From the NCBI RefSeq assembly GCF_905171765.1, contig NC_053398.1:52264338-52328337 (forward strand): 64,000 bases of DNA. Reading direction: 5' to 3'. Position numbers and translations under genes: made by a program. How positions within the stretch are numbered: position 1 is the first letter of the stretch; every line of letters begins with the position of its first letter. Under the pieces are notes generated by a model, which did not search any database, was not told the origin of the DNA, and worked only from the letters and a program-made list of their open reading frames with translations. The DNA is from Bufo bufo (taxonomy: Eukaryota > Chordata > Amphibia > Anura > Bufonidae). Positions 33,601 through 43,500 of the stretch are shown here, piece by piece.

Positions 33601-33945
33601 GACTTAAAACGTCTCTCCTTCCTCTGTCACACTGGAGAGTTAGAGATCTACCATACCACTTGCCTTAAATATCGTCCAAAGACGTTACATTTCTTCCTGG
33701 ACTCTATGGTAGCACGGACACAACTCGCAGCCCTTGACCACAACAGAAATGTCTGTAGAGTTAAAGAACTGGTGAAAAATGCTTCAAGTGGAAATGCATT
33801 AAACGCTATGACACAGGGATTAGAAGTCTCCAAAGGTCAAAAGTCATGGATTATCAAGGCTCTGTATAAACAAACCTGCCAACATTTTCTTTTTGATATC
33901 ATGAATGATGTCATAGCTCTTGTCAGAGAGAAGACATTTCAATAA
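30670..33945 (+). CDS. THAP domain protein with a Kolobok-type transposase domain
   Basis: A single uninterrupted 1091-codon frame. I chose the ATG at 30670 because the THAP zinc finger begins there; a polypyrimidine tract and 'ctctgtag|g' acceptor end at 30659, so the upstream codons are intronic. Residues 1-92 form the THAP DNA-binding domain (C4, C9, W35, C65, H68, closing AVPTIF-type motif, here 87-92). Residues about 95-620 are Ser/Thr-rich with several psi-K-x-E SUMO-type motifs (VKVE, IKEE, IKIE, IKTE). From about 630 to the end it matches the Kolobok transposase core: SGHTSLLWESQP, LAGDQQLDNPG (D777), VTDRSVAIQ (D844), HQLDLWHLSKS, HIWWSSCTCC and GELEIYHT (E992 as likely third acid). 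No terminal repeats are evident, so it may be a domesticated host regulator; an intact autonomous Kolobok element is the alternative. Confidence 0.88.
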   Translation: MPKCVVHSCVFRWKKGQRSVNLHCFPKEPERIKLWLQQTGQYEGNIDKMVERVYQGKVNDTFRMCSLHFANDSYYYDGDRKLLRKDAVPTIFATNMPSTVSAKSSSSCDQHSYAAPPADSKKTSSSGTVCTRWIPFPVLSNASSDTTIQQMTLVPVVTQRAFPQACRTSEQSDSNSSSLTVQPSATTTREDTKKTSSSVLSNSNLPLNTQLRPEATCTSTNTLSSTTTACPVISLSSTSTGKNCASRTESSNKTQTAPPISIPLSVVSATQPCSMTVLPVSGTVSSVTQKPPTTSGLLQKPPSLSVVHIPLKTSSQSVIPGCQPPSKKRKLEENIVFLEHSAASSSVPSVLPSHCMSQTSNTGNLYFISSSTSAVQPSYQIQKPLMVDKGVNTDYFINKKRYCIATDPVHRKSVHTQTKICKKHSKIMCTLIPPREQIDDSGSDSTISLANPEYMGVSDCSPSRSSDCGDDISEVFKTVDLDVVKVEISSDCEMDVHKRPTSEVHIKEENELSAGQAVLSSGAFNSTCILPDFDTHTIKIEPNIKTEFPISSSPQNITNFISKSPKIERFSPIPTSWETSAIQTDLLEDLNDSSFYINEMSEDEDESFLLPSDAEDEDDIKPVFQDLDSPVENPVEEEKYIVFESCLKKLIMMIPCRSETKCMSPLTQYRKEAIGSYLSIQVRCRSGHTSLLWESQPRHGYQPMGNVLLSAAVLFSGSSFLKSQHMFKLLNLKSIDKSTYYKTQSMYLFPTINHHWKEEQKAVIQRVQERPLCLAGDQQLDNPGFSAKYSIYSMMDVASKKICSFSVQPVTSQVTLEGLEKIGFQKSMGELQTMNAEVEMIVTDRSVAIQELLKNNYPGIIHQLDLWHLSKSVGNEVLITAKHKDCEILYEWVEAIRNHIWWSSCTCCKNHDLLIEKWKSVLQHVTNVHEWGGDSDCKACHHPPLPEEVVNSANWLKKDSTAHEQLKKMVENTSLLKDLKRLSFLCHTGELEIYHTTCLKYRPKTLHFFLDSMVARTQLAALDHNRNVCRVKELVKNASSGNALNAMTQGLEVSKGQKSWIIKALYKQTCQHFLFDIMNDVIALVREKTFQ

Positions 33946-33952
33946 CCCTCCA

Positions 33953-34082
33953 TTAAAGGGTTATTCCCATCACAGACAATGGGGGCATATCGCTAGGATA
34001 TGCCCCCAATGTCTGATAGGTGCGGGTCCCACCTCTGGGACCTGCACCTACAACGAGAACAGAGATGGGAATACCCCTTTAA
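33953..34082. mobile_element. T2/Kolobok-like MITE in the THAP gene 3' UTR
   Basis: Ends TTAAAGGGTTATTCCCATC and the inverted GATGGGAATACCCCTTTAA define a 130-bp element that starts 8 bp after the stop codon. A 15-bp stem ('acaatgggggcatat' and 'atatgcccccaatgt') lies inside. Confidence 0.85.
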
Positions 34083-34301
34083 GTTTGTGACCCTACCACT
34101 TTTAGTTTATGAACATGAGAATTCTGAAACGACATTATTCTTTATCTGGGTGGTGATTGATAGACCTTTATATTCCCAATGACCTAAAAACCCTAAAAGT
34201 GTGTAACTTTTGCATTTTTAATGATCTTTTTGACAAAGATAAGGATGCAACTATTCCCAGTTCTTTTTATTTTATTTTTCTCTGTAAATACTTATTTTTA
34301 T

Positions 34302-34307
34302 AATAAA
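34302..34307 (+). terminator. Candidate polyadenylation signal of the THAP gene
   Basis: AATAAA about 360 bp after the stop codon, the first clear plus-strand signal after the MITE. Whether it is used cannot be seen. Confidence 0.4.
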
Positions 34308-34598
34308 ATAGAAAAGGAAACATAGGCAGAGGAGACTGCGTATGTTGGTATAGTAAATAAAAATAAAAAATCTAATTGGGAAATGAGATCCTTCCCACTG
34401 AGAATATAAGTGATCTCTTTTAATGAATGTTGTGGGAAAACACAAAAGAGTTGCTGATGCTTTGGCCCATAACAGTTTGATTTATAAGATGTGTATGTAA
34501 TACATTTTAATAAATTGAGAGGTAGCTTCACTTTTGTGCTCAGCTATGCAGTGTGGCAGAAGTAGTTAGGAGCGAGGAGCTGTGAATATTCTGCATTT

Positions 34599-35573
34599 AC
34601 GGCATACATATTAGGACATCCTCAGAAATCATCCACAACTCCCTCCTCCGTCAGCCCAAACTCCCTCCTACCTTAGATGTCAGCCAAAAATCCCTCCCTC
34701 CTAACTCAAAACTCCCTCGTCCCTCAGACATCAGTCAAAAAATACCTCCTCCATCAGCCCTCAGCCCAAACACCGTCAGGGGTCAGACATTAGTTGTCAT
34801 CCCTCAGCCTAAACTCCATCAGCCATCAGGGGTCAGACATCAGGTGTCAGCCCTCATCCAAAACTCTATCAGCCGTCCGCAGTCAGGCATCAGACATCGG
34901 GTGTCAGCCATCAGCCAAAACTCCATCAGGTGTCAGACATTGGTTGTCTGGGGAGGGGGTGGCTCAAAGCATAATGTCATGTGTACTACTGCCAGACCTT
35001 TTCTGTATACATTTTGTGTATGGTTGGGGTCTTGGTCTGTGACCGCTGTGTAGTGGATCCGTGCATCTTAATGCTTTGCCCAGGCATAAAAATCTGTCTG
35101 AAATCCTGGGGACTTAATGAAAAGAAAAGGTCTGGCAGTAGTACACGTGACATTATGCTTTGTGCCGCCCCCTCCCCAGACAGCCAATGTCTGACACCCC
35201 ATGTCTAACACCTGACTCCTGACTACTCACTGCTGATGGAGTTTTGGCTGAGGGCTGATCCCTGACGGCTGATGGAGTTTAGGCTGAGGGATGACAACTG
35301 ATATCTGAGAGCTGACACCTGACGGCTGATGGAGTTTGCAAAAGAACTGATGGAGTTTGGCCTGAGAGCTGATGGAGGAGGTATTTTTTTACGTCTGAGG
35401 GACGAGAGAGTTTTGAGTTAGGGGGAGGGATTTTTGGCTGACGTCTGAAGGAGGAGGGACTTTTGGATGAGGGAGGAGGGAGTTTTGGCTGACGTTTGAG
35501 GTAGAAGGGAGTTTGGGCTGACGGAGGAGGGAGTTGTGGATGATGTCTGAGGATGTCCTAATATGTATGCCGT
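34599..35573. mobile_element. Foldback element, 975 bp, with arms of about 400 bp
   Basis: The first 27 bp (34599-34625, 'acggcatacatattagg...') are repeated in inverted form at 35547-35573. Inner arms also pair: 'ctactgccagaccttttct' near 34990 with 'aaaaggtctggcagtagta' at 35126, and 'tctggggagggggtggc' with 'gccgccccctccccaga'. The arms are built from degenerate 'aaactccctc' and 'gccatcag' subrepeats. The loop is about 35010-35125. Non-coding. Confidence 0.88.
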
Positions 35574-36489
35574 ATGCATGATACAGATCATACATACAGT
35601 TGCAAGAAAAAGTATGTGAACCCTTTGGAATGACATGGATTTCTGCACAAATTAGTCATAAAATGTGATCTGATCTTCATCTAAGTCACAACAATAGACA
35701 ATCACAGTCTGCTTAAACTAATAACACACACAGAATTAAATGTTACCATGTTTTTATTGCACACCCCATGTAAACATTCACAGTGCAGGTGGAAAAAGTA
35801 TGTGAACCCCTAGACTAATGACATCTCCAAGAGCTAATTGGAGTGAGGTGTCAGCTAACTGGAGTCCAATCAATGAGATGAGATTGCAGCTGCCCTATAA
35901 AAAACACACACCAGTTCTGGGTTTTCTTTTCACAAGAAGCATTGCCTGATGTAAATGATGCCTCGCACAAAAGAGTTCTCAGAAGACCTAAGATTAAGAA
36001 TTGCTCAAAGAATGATATATAATTCAACTGGCGCTTCACCATATATATAAGATCGCAGCGGTGTTTATAGCAGTCCCGTACCTGCTATGGAGGATATTGT
36101 GCAGACAAGCTGCACGAATAACAAATATGAGAAAATAAATGTAACACTGCGCGCTACTATTGAGTGGATATAATATATTAAACTAACTAGCCACAAACTA
36201 AAAAACCATCTACCACTCTAGCATACAATGCCGCACAAACCACTAGATGCGTATGAGGTCTTACCTTGACGCACGTGTGTTTATGGCGGTGCAATGTTCT
36301 GCAGCGGTCCTCCTCTTGTATTCTCTATGCGGAGTAAGAGAAGTGGATCCAAGGGGAGGGGATGGACTGGTGAGTGTTAGAAATTTATAAGTATTGGGAA
36401 GCTTGCCCCGGCCGGTGGCAAAGTATTCCCGTTACCTGTGGATTCGTGCTCACGTCTGAGCCAGTGACGTCACCGCTAGTGAGTTACGG

Positions 36490-36560
36490 GTTGTAGTGGG
36501 AGTCAAACCTCCAACGCGTTTCGAGTACGGGCGGTACTCTTCATCAGGGAACGTTACACC
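36490..36560 (-). ncRNA. Hammerhead ribozyme motif (Penelope-like type)
   Basis: On the minus strand CUGAUGA is followed by a 6-bp stem II (GAGUAC and GUACUC) with a short loop, then GAAA and CGCGUU. Outside, GUAGUGGG upstream pairs with CCCACUAC downstream as an 8-bp stem I. Stem III is very short, as known for hammerheads in Penelope-like elements. All conserved core blocks are present. Confidence 0.85.
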
Positions 36561-37660
36561 CACTACGTGTATTGTCATTATTCATAGTGCATGCTGAACC
36601 TAAAAACCCCTCCTCCCTATAGTAATTGTTACTAATCAAAACCAAATAGTTCAATTTCAGGTTGAGGCCCTTTGGCAACATCGTATCTAAATTGAATATC
36701 CATTCTGTTTCTTTCTTTGATTGCTTTTTAATAAAGTCTCCTCCACGGGCGTCCATTTCTATCTTCTCTATGCCCAAAAAAGACATGCCTTCTATTTTTC
36801 CTCCATGTACCTCAGTGAAATGCCTAGATAGGGGGTGTTCTGTTGATTTTTTTCTGATATTATTCATGTGTTCGCTTATGCGTTTTTTTAATTTTCTCTT
36901 GGTGCGTCCGATGTACAGTTTATGACAGGGGCATTTTATCGCATAAATAACCCCTTCTGTATTACAGGAGATATGACCCCTAATCTCCTGGTTAAAACTA
37001 CCCTCATAATTACTTATATGTTGTGTTTTCACTGTATTTTTTGTTGTGTTTTTACATGGGGCACATTTTTTACACGGGAAGAAGCCCTGTGGGAGATTGC
37101 TCTGAATGTTGTGCTTTTTCATTAATATACCTGCTCCTTTGCTAGTTGAGGCAATCTTGTTGCCTATATTAGTTGCCCTTTTATATATAAAGACTGGTTT
37201 TTCTGGTATGAGGTTGCCTACGATTTTATCCTCTTTCAATATATCCCAGTATTTTCCTACAATTTTTCTGAGGATATGGGTTTGTATATTATAAGGGATA
37301 ATGATGGGTGGTATTTTCTCCTTTATTTCTGATCCTCTTGTTTCTTTGTTTTCGTTTTTCTTTATAAATTTTTCTCTTGCTATCAACTTTATTTCTTTTT
37401 TCTGTGCTTCCACTATTTCCTGATTATATCCCTTCGCTGTAAATTTTTTTCCCAAGATTTCTGCCTCGTTAACATATTCATCGGTCTCAGTGCAGTTTCT
37501 TCTAAGGCGGAGAAACTGACTCCTGGGTATATTGTCCAGCCATCTGGGCAAATGACAACTGTCTCTATTAATATAGCTGTTGGAGTCTGTTGGTTTTGAA
37601 TACGTTTTAGTACTAATGTGATCTCCTGTGACATAAATAGTGAGGTCTAAAAAGTTAATT
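36544..37660 (-). CDS. Penelope-like polyprotein, C-terminal part: RT thumb and GIY-YIG endonuclease
   Basis: The frame is open from the 5' truncation point (about 37660) to a stop at 36544; the first internal Met is at 37551. The start reads FLDLTIYVTG...YSKPTDSNSYINRDSCHLPRWLDNIPRSQFLRLRRNC, the RT end typical of Penelope-like elements. A linker with a Cys pair cluster follows (CKKCAPC), then the endonuclease core GVIYAIKCPCHKLYIGRTKRKLKKRISEH, with GVIY and YIG as the GIY and YIG motifs and the R residue after it. The catalytic RT palm is missing through 5' truncation. The YREEGF tail overlaps the hammerhead region. Confidence 0.92.
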
Positions 37661-38210
37661 TCCTGATTGCTATGGCTAGTTTGTGGCTAGTTAGTTTAAT
37701 ATATTATATCCACTCAATAGTAGCGCGCAGTGTTACATTTATTTTCTCTTAAGATTAAGAATTGTTGACTTGCATAAAGCTGGAAAGGGTTATAAAAGTA
37801 TCTCCAAAAGCCTTGCTGTTCATCAGTCAACGGTAAGACAGATTGTCTATAAATGGAGAAAGTTCAGCACTGCTGCTACTCTCCCTAGGAGTGGCCGTCG
37901 TGTAAAGATGACTGCAATAGCACAGCGCAGACTGCTTAATGAGGTGAAGAAGAATCCTAGAGTGTCAGCTAAAGACTTACAAAAGTCTCTGGCATATGCT
38001 AACATCCCTGTTAGCGAATGTATGATACATAAAACACTAAACAAGAATGGATTTCATGGGAGGATACCACAGAGGAAGCCACTGCTGTCCAAAAAAAACC
38101 CCATTGCTGAACGTTTACAGTTTGCACAAGAGCACCTGGATGTTTCACAGCAGTACTGGCAAAATATTCTGTGGACAGATGAAACCAAAGTCGAGTTGTT
38201 TGGAAGAAAC

Positions 38211-38807
38211 TGTAGAATAACGTCCTGCATTTCTCTATTTTTCAAGAAATGCTTTAGAAGGAGCCCAACAAAATGTGCAAAGTTCGTGATGAAAGATAAA
38301 AATTAGAAGGATTTAATTCTCATAAAAAGAAAGTTACAAAGTTTAGAAAGAGAAAAATATAGCACAGCAATAAGTCTTGAAAGGTTACAAGCAAGCAATA
38401 AAACAATTAAAATAGGTGAAAAAGCTTATTTCCCCAAAATAACGTGTATGTGTGAATCTGTGTGTGTGTGTGTGAGAGCAACAGGTGTCCGTGCAAGAAT
38501 GCTCTGCCTATGTCATGAAACAAAGCCATTTTATAGGTTGACTCTACATAGAGTTACATTGTATCCTAAATTTAACATTCTAACAGACATATATGGTTAA
38601 CAAGTAAATTCCCTTGCATCATGGTTTTCTATGTATACCTTATTTGTAAAGCTAATAATAATATGCTGAAGTAGGAGAATTCCTAACCTTCCCAAATGCT
38701 ATTGTCGTCTCAACCTGTCAAAATTGACACTTCAACACAAGTGCTGCCCTTGCATGGTCCTTGAAATAACCCTAGCCTGATAAAAAATGTTAGTTTATTA
38801 TTTTACA
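38211..38807 (-). repeat. 3' LTR of the provirus
   Basis: A 597-bp copy of 45965-46561. A polypurine tract lies directly inside it (AGGGGGAAA on the minus strand, about 38808-38816), preceding the TGTAAAAT start of U3. Confidence 0.95.
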
Positions 38808-39060
38808 TTTCCCCCTGATTATGATTTGAAATATAAATCTTCAATCATAACCTCCTAATCTAATGCAATTACTCATCATTCGTATCTCATTCGTATCACA
38901 TTCACTCATTGACCATGTTATAGCACTTGGTTGTTTGATCCATTTTTGATTCAGTATTCCATATAGAATTGGTATACTGAGTTCTTTTTAACATTTCTTT
39001 CAAAATGTTATCTCCTTTGTTAATTTCTTTCTTTATATTACTATATGTTTTCCTAATCCT

Positions 39061-40438
39061 CTACATAACAAAAACTTGATAGATAATACACAAAAATATA
39101 ATAATAAATATAATAATAATAGGATGGGATAACGTATTCTCAACTGCTGTTTGTGTAGAAGATTTTGACCACATATTTACAGATTTCTTCAATTTCCCCC
39201 ACCAAGACGTTCCAGACATGATATTCCATTCATGTTCTATTTCTGATAATTGTCCTTGTTTATGATTAAATGCAATTTCTGCTTCTTTTATTTGTTCACT
39301 TAATATTTTTAAAAGACCTTTATCTTTTTTAATTTCTTTTGTCCACTCATCCCACGGAAATTTGTCAATTTGAGTGAGATTAAATTTCATTGGAAGGATT
39401 TTCAATTGGGTTGTATTTATGGAAGAAATATTGAGTCTTCCTAAATTCATAGAGATTGCTCTCCAGTCTCCTTCCAAACAATATAAACCCTTGGTTAAAT
39501 TCTCGTGATGTACACAAGAAGAAAAGAATGCTACAACCTTTTCTTTCTCAGACATCACTTGTACACAAACTTTGTTTGGACCAACTTGAGTTACCAAATC
39601 ATGAATTGAGTTTACATTCTCAATTCGTGCATGGCAAGAAGTTTGATTATGGAAACAAGAATGATAAATCTCCTTATCTTGTTCCGGTAAACAGATTATT
39701 TTAGAAAACAAAGTGTAAACATGAAGAAAGATCCAATTGTTCTATATGAGAACCATCATATGCAAATTCCGTATATTGCAATTGATAAAAAATCAACTGT
39801 GTTTCACTCACGGGAACTCCTAAAACAGTTACTGGAACTACCATTTGTTCTCTTCCAGCTACTGGAATCAATGAGGTAGCTATACATGTGTTCTTATTAC
39901 ATCCTAACCACTTATTTACCCATAAATCTATATGTCTCATACTATCTCCAATTTTCCACCCAATCTTCATCAACTTTTCCTGTTATGGGAAAAATTTATG
40001 AATCCATTCTTTTTACATAATTCTGGGTTTGAAACCAAATTCCCTCTCGAGATTTTCCCACTTTTCCTAATGCTATCTTATCATTTGTGAGATCTCCGGA
40101 CCATGTAGCTGACTCATTTCCTTTTATCACAATACTCCAGTATAATACATCTATTGATGTACATTCCCATGAACCAGTTCTATTATCATGTATGAATGTT
40201 CCTTGTAATTGTGTGAACTTTGGTTTGGGTCCTGCTGTTGCATGTAATTCAATGTGTGTATCATGTCTGAAGTGTATTTCAATACAACAGTTAACGCCAT
40301 AACCCATACAAAGACTTCCGGAAATGTCTCTGGAATTGTCCTGAATTTGTTCTTCCAGAAAATCCTCAAGACGAAATCCTCTTCTTCTTCGTGCAAGGAT
40401 TGAAGTCTATTTGTCATGATTATTCTTTTTATCATCAA
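39061..40438 (-). pseudogene. env: Retroviral env, broken by several frame changes
   Basis: Four overlapping minus frames cover the env position: 40151-40438, 39996-40307, 39701-39973 and 39061-39711. The last (216 codons) carries several N-glycosylation sites (NQTS, NLTK, NISS, NTTQ, NLTQ), a helical stretch, and a C-terminal hydrophobic segment (PIIIIFIIIFLCIIYQVFV) as membrane anchor. I see no clear CX6CC motif or immunosuppressive-domain-like block. Whether some breaks reflect splicing is undecidable, but at least two stops cut the expected surface-protein region, so no full-length env is made from this copy. Confidence 0.75.
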
Positions 40439-40583
40439 GGAATTCTGTGAACGTAGCAGTTGTAAATATCATCATCAACAATGACATTCCCATCATGAAA
40501 CAGCTTTTCTGAAGACATCCTTGTTTGTTGTGGATTGTGTATAACGTAAAGAGTTTCATTCCCTGTGAAGAAAAGCAGTATCA

Positions 40584-43500
40584 TTATTTTGGTACATACA
40601 ATTTACACTGATCAACATGTACCCACAGTTTTTGTTGTCTGCGAGTATTCTTTGAAGCATTTGGTGCTCTTTGAACCAAAATCATTACTTGTCCCCTAGT
40701 GTCAATTATTTCGAAGGGACCTTCCCAATTGCTTTCCCAAGGTCCACTCTTCCTGAAGGTCTTAATCATTACAAAAGCACCTTTTACAAATTTAGAAGAG
40801 TGAGGTGGTATCATGCGTTGCATTTTAGATGCAGCATATGGAAGAATTGTACTTAAATTCTCCTGCAATAACTGTAACCACCTGGACCTTGCTATTGCAT
40901 CTTTTTGAGGTGTAGACAAGAATGGTTCGTTTGGGAATATTAATGGCATTGTTCTTCCCGTCATTAATTCAAATGGAGTATACTGTGTTGTAGAGGAAAC
41001 GGTTCCTCTTATACTCATAAGAACAAAGGGTACTGCATCAACCCATGTATTTCCTTTGTCTAATAACATTTTTGCAATTCTTGTCTTAATTGTTCGGTTC
41101 ATTCTTTCCACAATGCCTGCTGATTGTGGGTGATACGCTACATGGAACTGTTGTTGTACTCCTAGAATAGTACAAACAGTTTGCATGATTTTTCCTGTAA
41201 AATGACTTCCTCTGTCAGAGGTAATCATTCTTGGGATCCCCCAAGTACAAAACACATGATTTACCAATGCCCTTGCTGTAGACAGAGCATCATCTTTCCT
41301 GACAGGTAAGATCTCTACCCATTTTGAAAATACATCCACCACCACTAATGCATACCTGAGTCCATGTTTACCTGAAGGTAGAGGACCAATGTAGTCTATC
41401 TGTAATGTAGACCAAGGACCATCAGCAGGTGCAATTCGTAAAAGTGGAGGTTTTTGTCCTTTAGGTCGTGGGTTGACTTGAGCACAAATGAGACATGACT
41501 GAACTACATCTTGGACAGTCTTCTCCATTTTGTCCCAATAAAATTTCTCTTTGAGAACTCCTAACAATTTTTCCTGACCCAAATGACCTAAACTCTCATG
41601 ATTGTATTTGGTGAATTCCATTTGTAAATGTTTTGGGACAACAGGACGCAATTCCCCCTGACAGTCATGACACAAAACCCCGTTTTCACAAACAAATGGA
41701 GGTTTTGGATCAACCTGAGAAGCAGCAAGGGACGAATCCTTCGCTTGTTCTTCTGCAAAAGAAGGAAAATGCGTGTCTGTTTTCCTCACTGGTAAAGCTT
41801 TCAAAGATTCAATTTCTTCCTTCAACTCTCCTGTCATAGCTGCTTCCTTAGCCAATGTGTCTACAGTGTTGTTTCCAATAACTAACTCATGTTTGCCTTT
41901 CTTATGTGCTGGGACTTTGACTATAGCATAGCTATTAGGATGTTTTGAAGCTATTTTGAATATGTCCTTGAGTGTATCACTATGCACTAGGACCTTGTTA
42001 GAGGAATCTACAAATCCTCTCCTTTCCCACACTGGCAAATAGTCTGTCAGTGATCTCACGACATATGAGCTGTCACTATAAATGACCAATGGATTCTTGT
42101 TTTCTTTCTCATCAATTGTCAGTACTGTCTTGACAGCTTCTAACTCTGCTCTCTGAGCTGAATAGTGTCCTGGCAGTCTATGCTGAACTGCATATCCTCT
42201 TTCAGGATACCAGATAGCATAACCTGTATAATACTTTCCCCCTGAACAAAATCTTGAACCATCAACAAATACTGGTTCATCACTGTTCTCTGCATCTCTC
42301 CTAAACAAGCTAGGATATGATTCATAAAATGTTTGTGAACATTCATGAGTTTTCCCTTCATACTGCATTAATTGAGGAAGTACATACTTGGCCTTGTGAT
42401 CAATCTCAATTTGTTTTGATGATAAGGACAACAACCAATGTGCAAATCTTTGATTTGACACACCTGGGAGGTTTTTCTCAAGGAGAAGTTTTAGTGTGGA
42501 GTGAGGAGTCTGCAGAATGATTTTGTTAAATCCAACAATGTGTTCTGTTGCCTTAACAGCAAAATAAACACCCACCAAATGTTTTGCACAAATTTCAAAC
42601 CCTTTTTCCACAGGTGTGAGAAGCTTAGAGAAATAGCCCAAAATCCGCCATTCTCCCCCCTGCAACTGCAAGAGTACAGCTGACACAGCCGTGTCCGAGG
42701 AGTGAACCTGCAAAGCAAAAGGTGCCTGAGTCATAGCTGTTGACAATGCTGGAGACTTTTGCATATCTCTCTTTAGAAGTTCAAATGCCTTCTGTTGTTC
42801 CTCTTCCCATGGTCCAAAAGAGTCATCATCATTATTTTTCAAGAGATCATAAAGAGGTTTAGCTTTTTCTGCAAAGCCTTCTATGAATTCTCTGGAAAAG
42901 TTTACCAGACCCAAGAAATGTCTCAGAGCCTTGTGTGATGTTGGAATGGGAAGAGAAGCAATAGCCTCAATCCTATCTTGAAGTGGCTGTCTCTTTCCAT
43001 GACTGATTAACACTCCAAGATATCTCACTTCAGTCTGCAAAAGTTTGACTTTCTTCGTGTTCAATTTCAAACCTGCTTCGTGCATTAACGAAAATAATTC
43101 TGCTAAGAGAGATAAATGCAACTCTCTATCCTCAGTGGCTAAAAGAATATCATCAACATATTGCAACAGACAATCTGGTCTTGAAAATTTGGACAATACT
43201 TTTGCAACTGCCTGATGAAATATGCTAGGTGATAAATGTGCTCCTTGAGGTAATCTGCAAAATACATATTGTTCATCCATGAAACAAAATGCAAATTTGT
43301 ACTGACAGCTCTTTGCAAGAGAAATGCTGAAAAAACCATTACTGATGTCTAAAACAGAGAAAAACTTTGCCTTAGCATTCAGTCGTGCCATTATGTCATG
43401 AGTATCTGCAACAATGGGTGCCACATTTGGGGTATACTTATTCAGCAGTCTTAGGTCCAATAACATTCGGTATGAACCATCAGACTTCACAGTACACCAC

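Larger units (their letters stand above)
36004..37749 (-). mobile_element. Penelope-like retroelement, 5'-truncated, 15-bp target duplication
   Basis: TAAGATTAAGAATTG occurs on both sides (35989-36003 and 37750-37764) and only once would be expected in the Tc1 host. The element carries an RT C-terminus and a GIY-YIG endonuclease on the minus strand, a hammerhead motif downstream, and a 71-bp perfect inverted repeat between its two ends (36130-36200 and 37677-37747). An inverted copy of the terminal repeat at the upstream end is a known Penelope-like feature. Confidence 0.9.
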
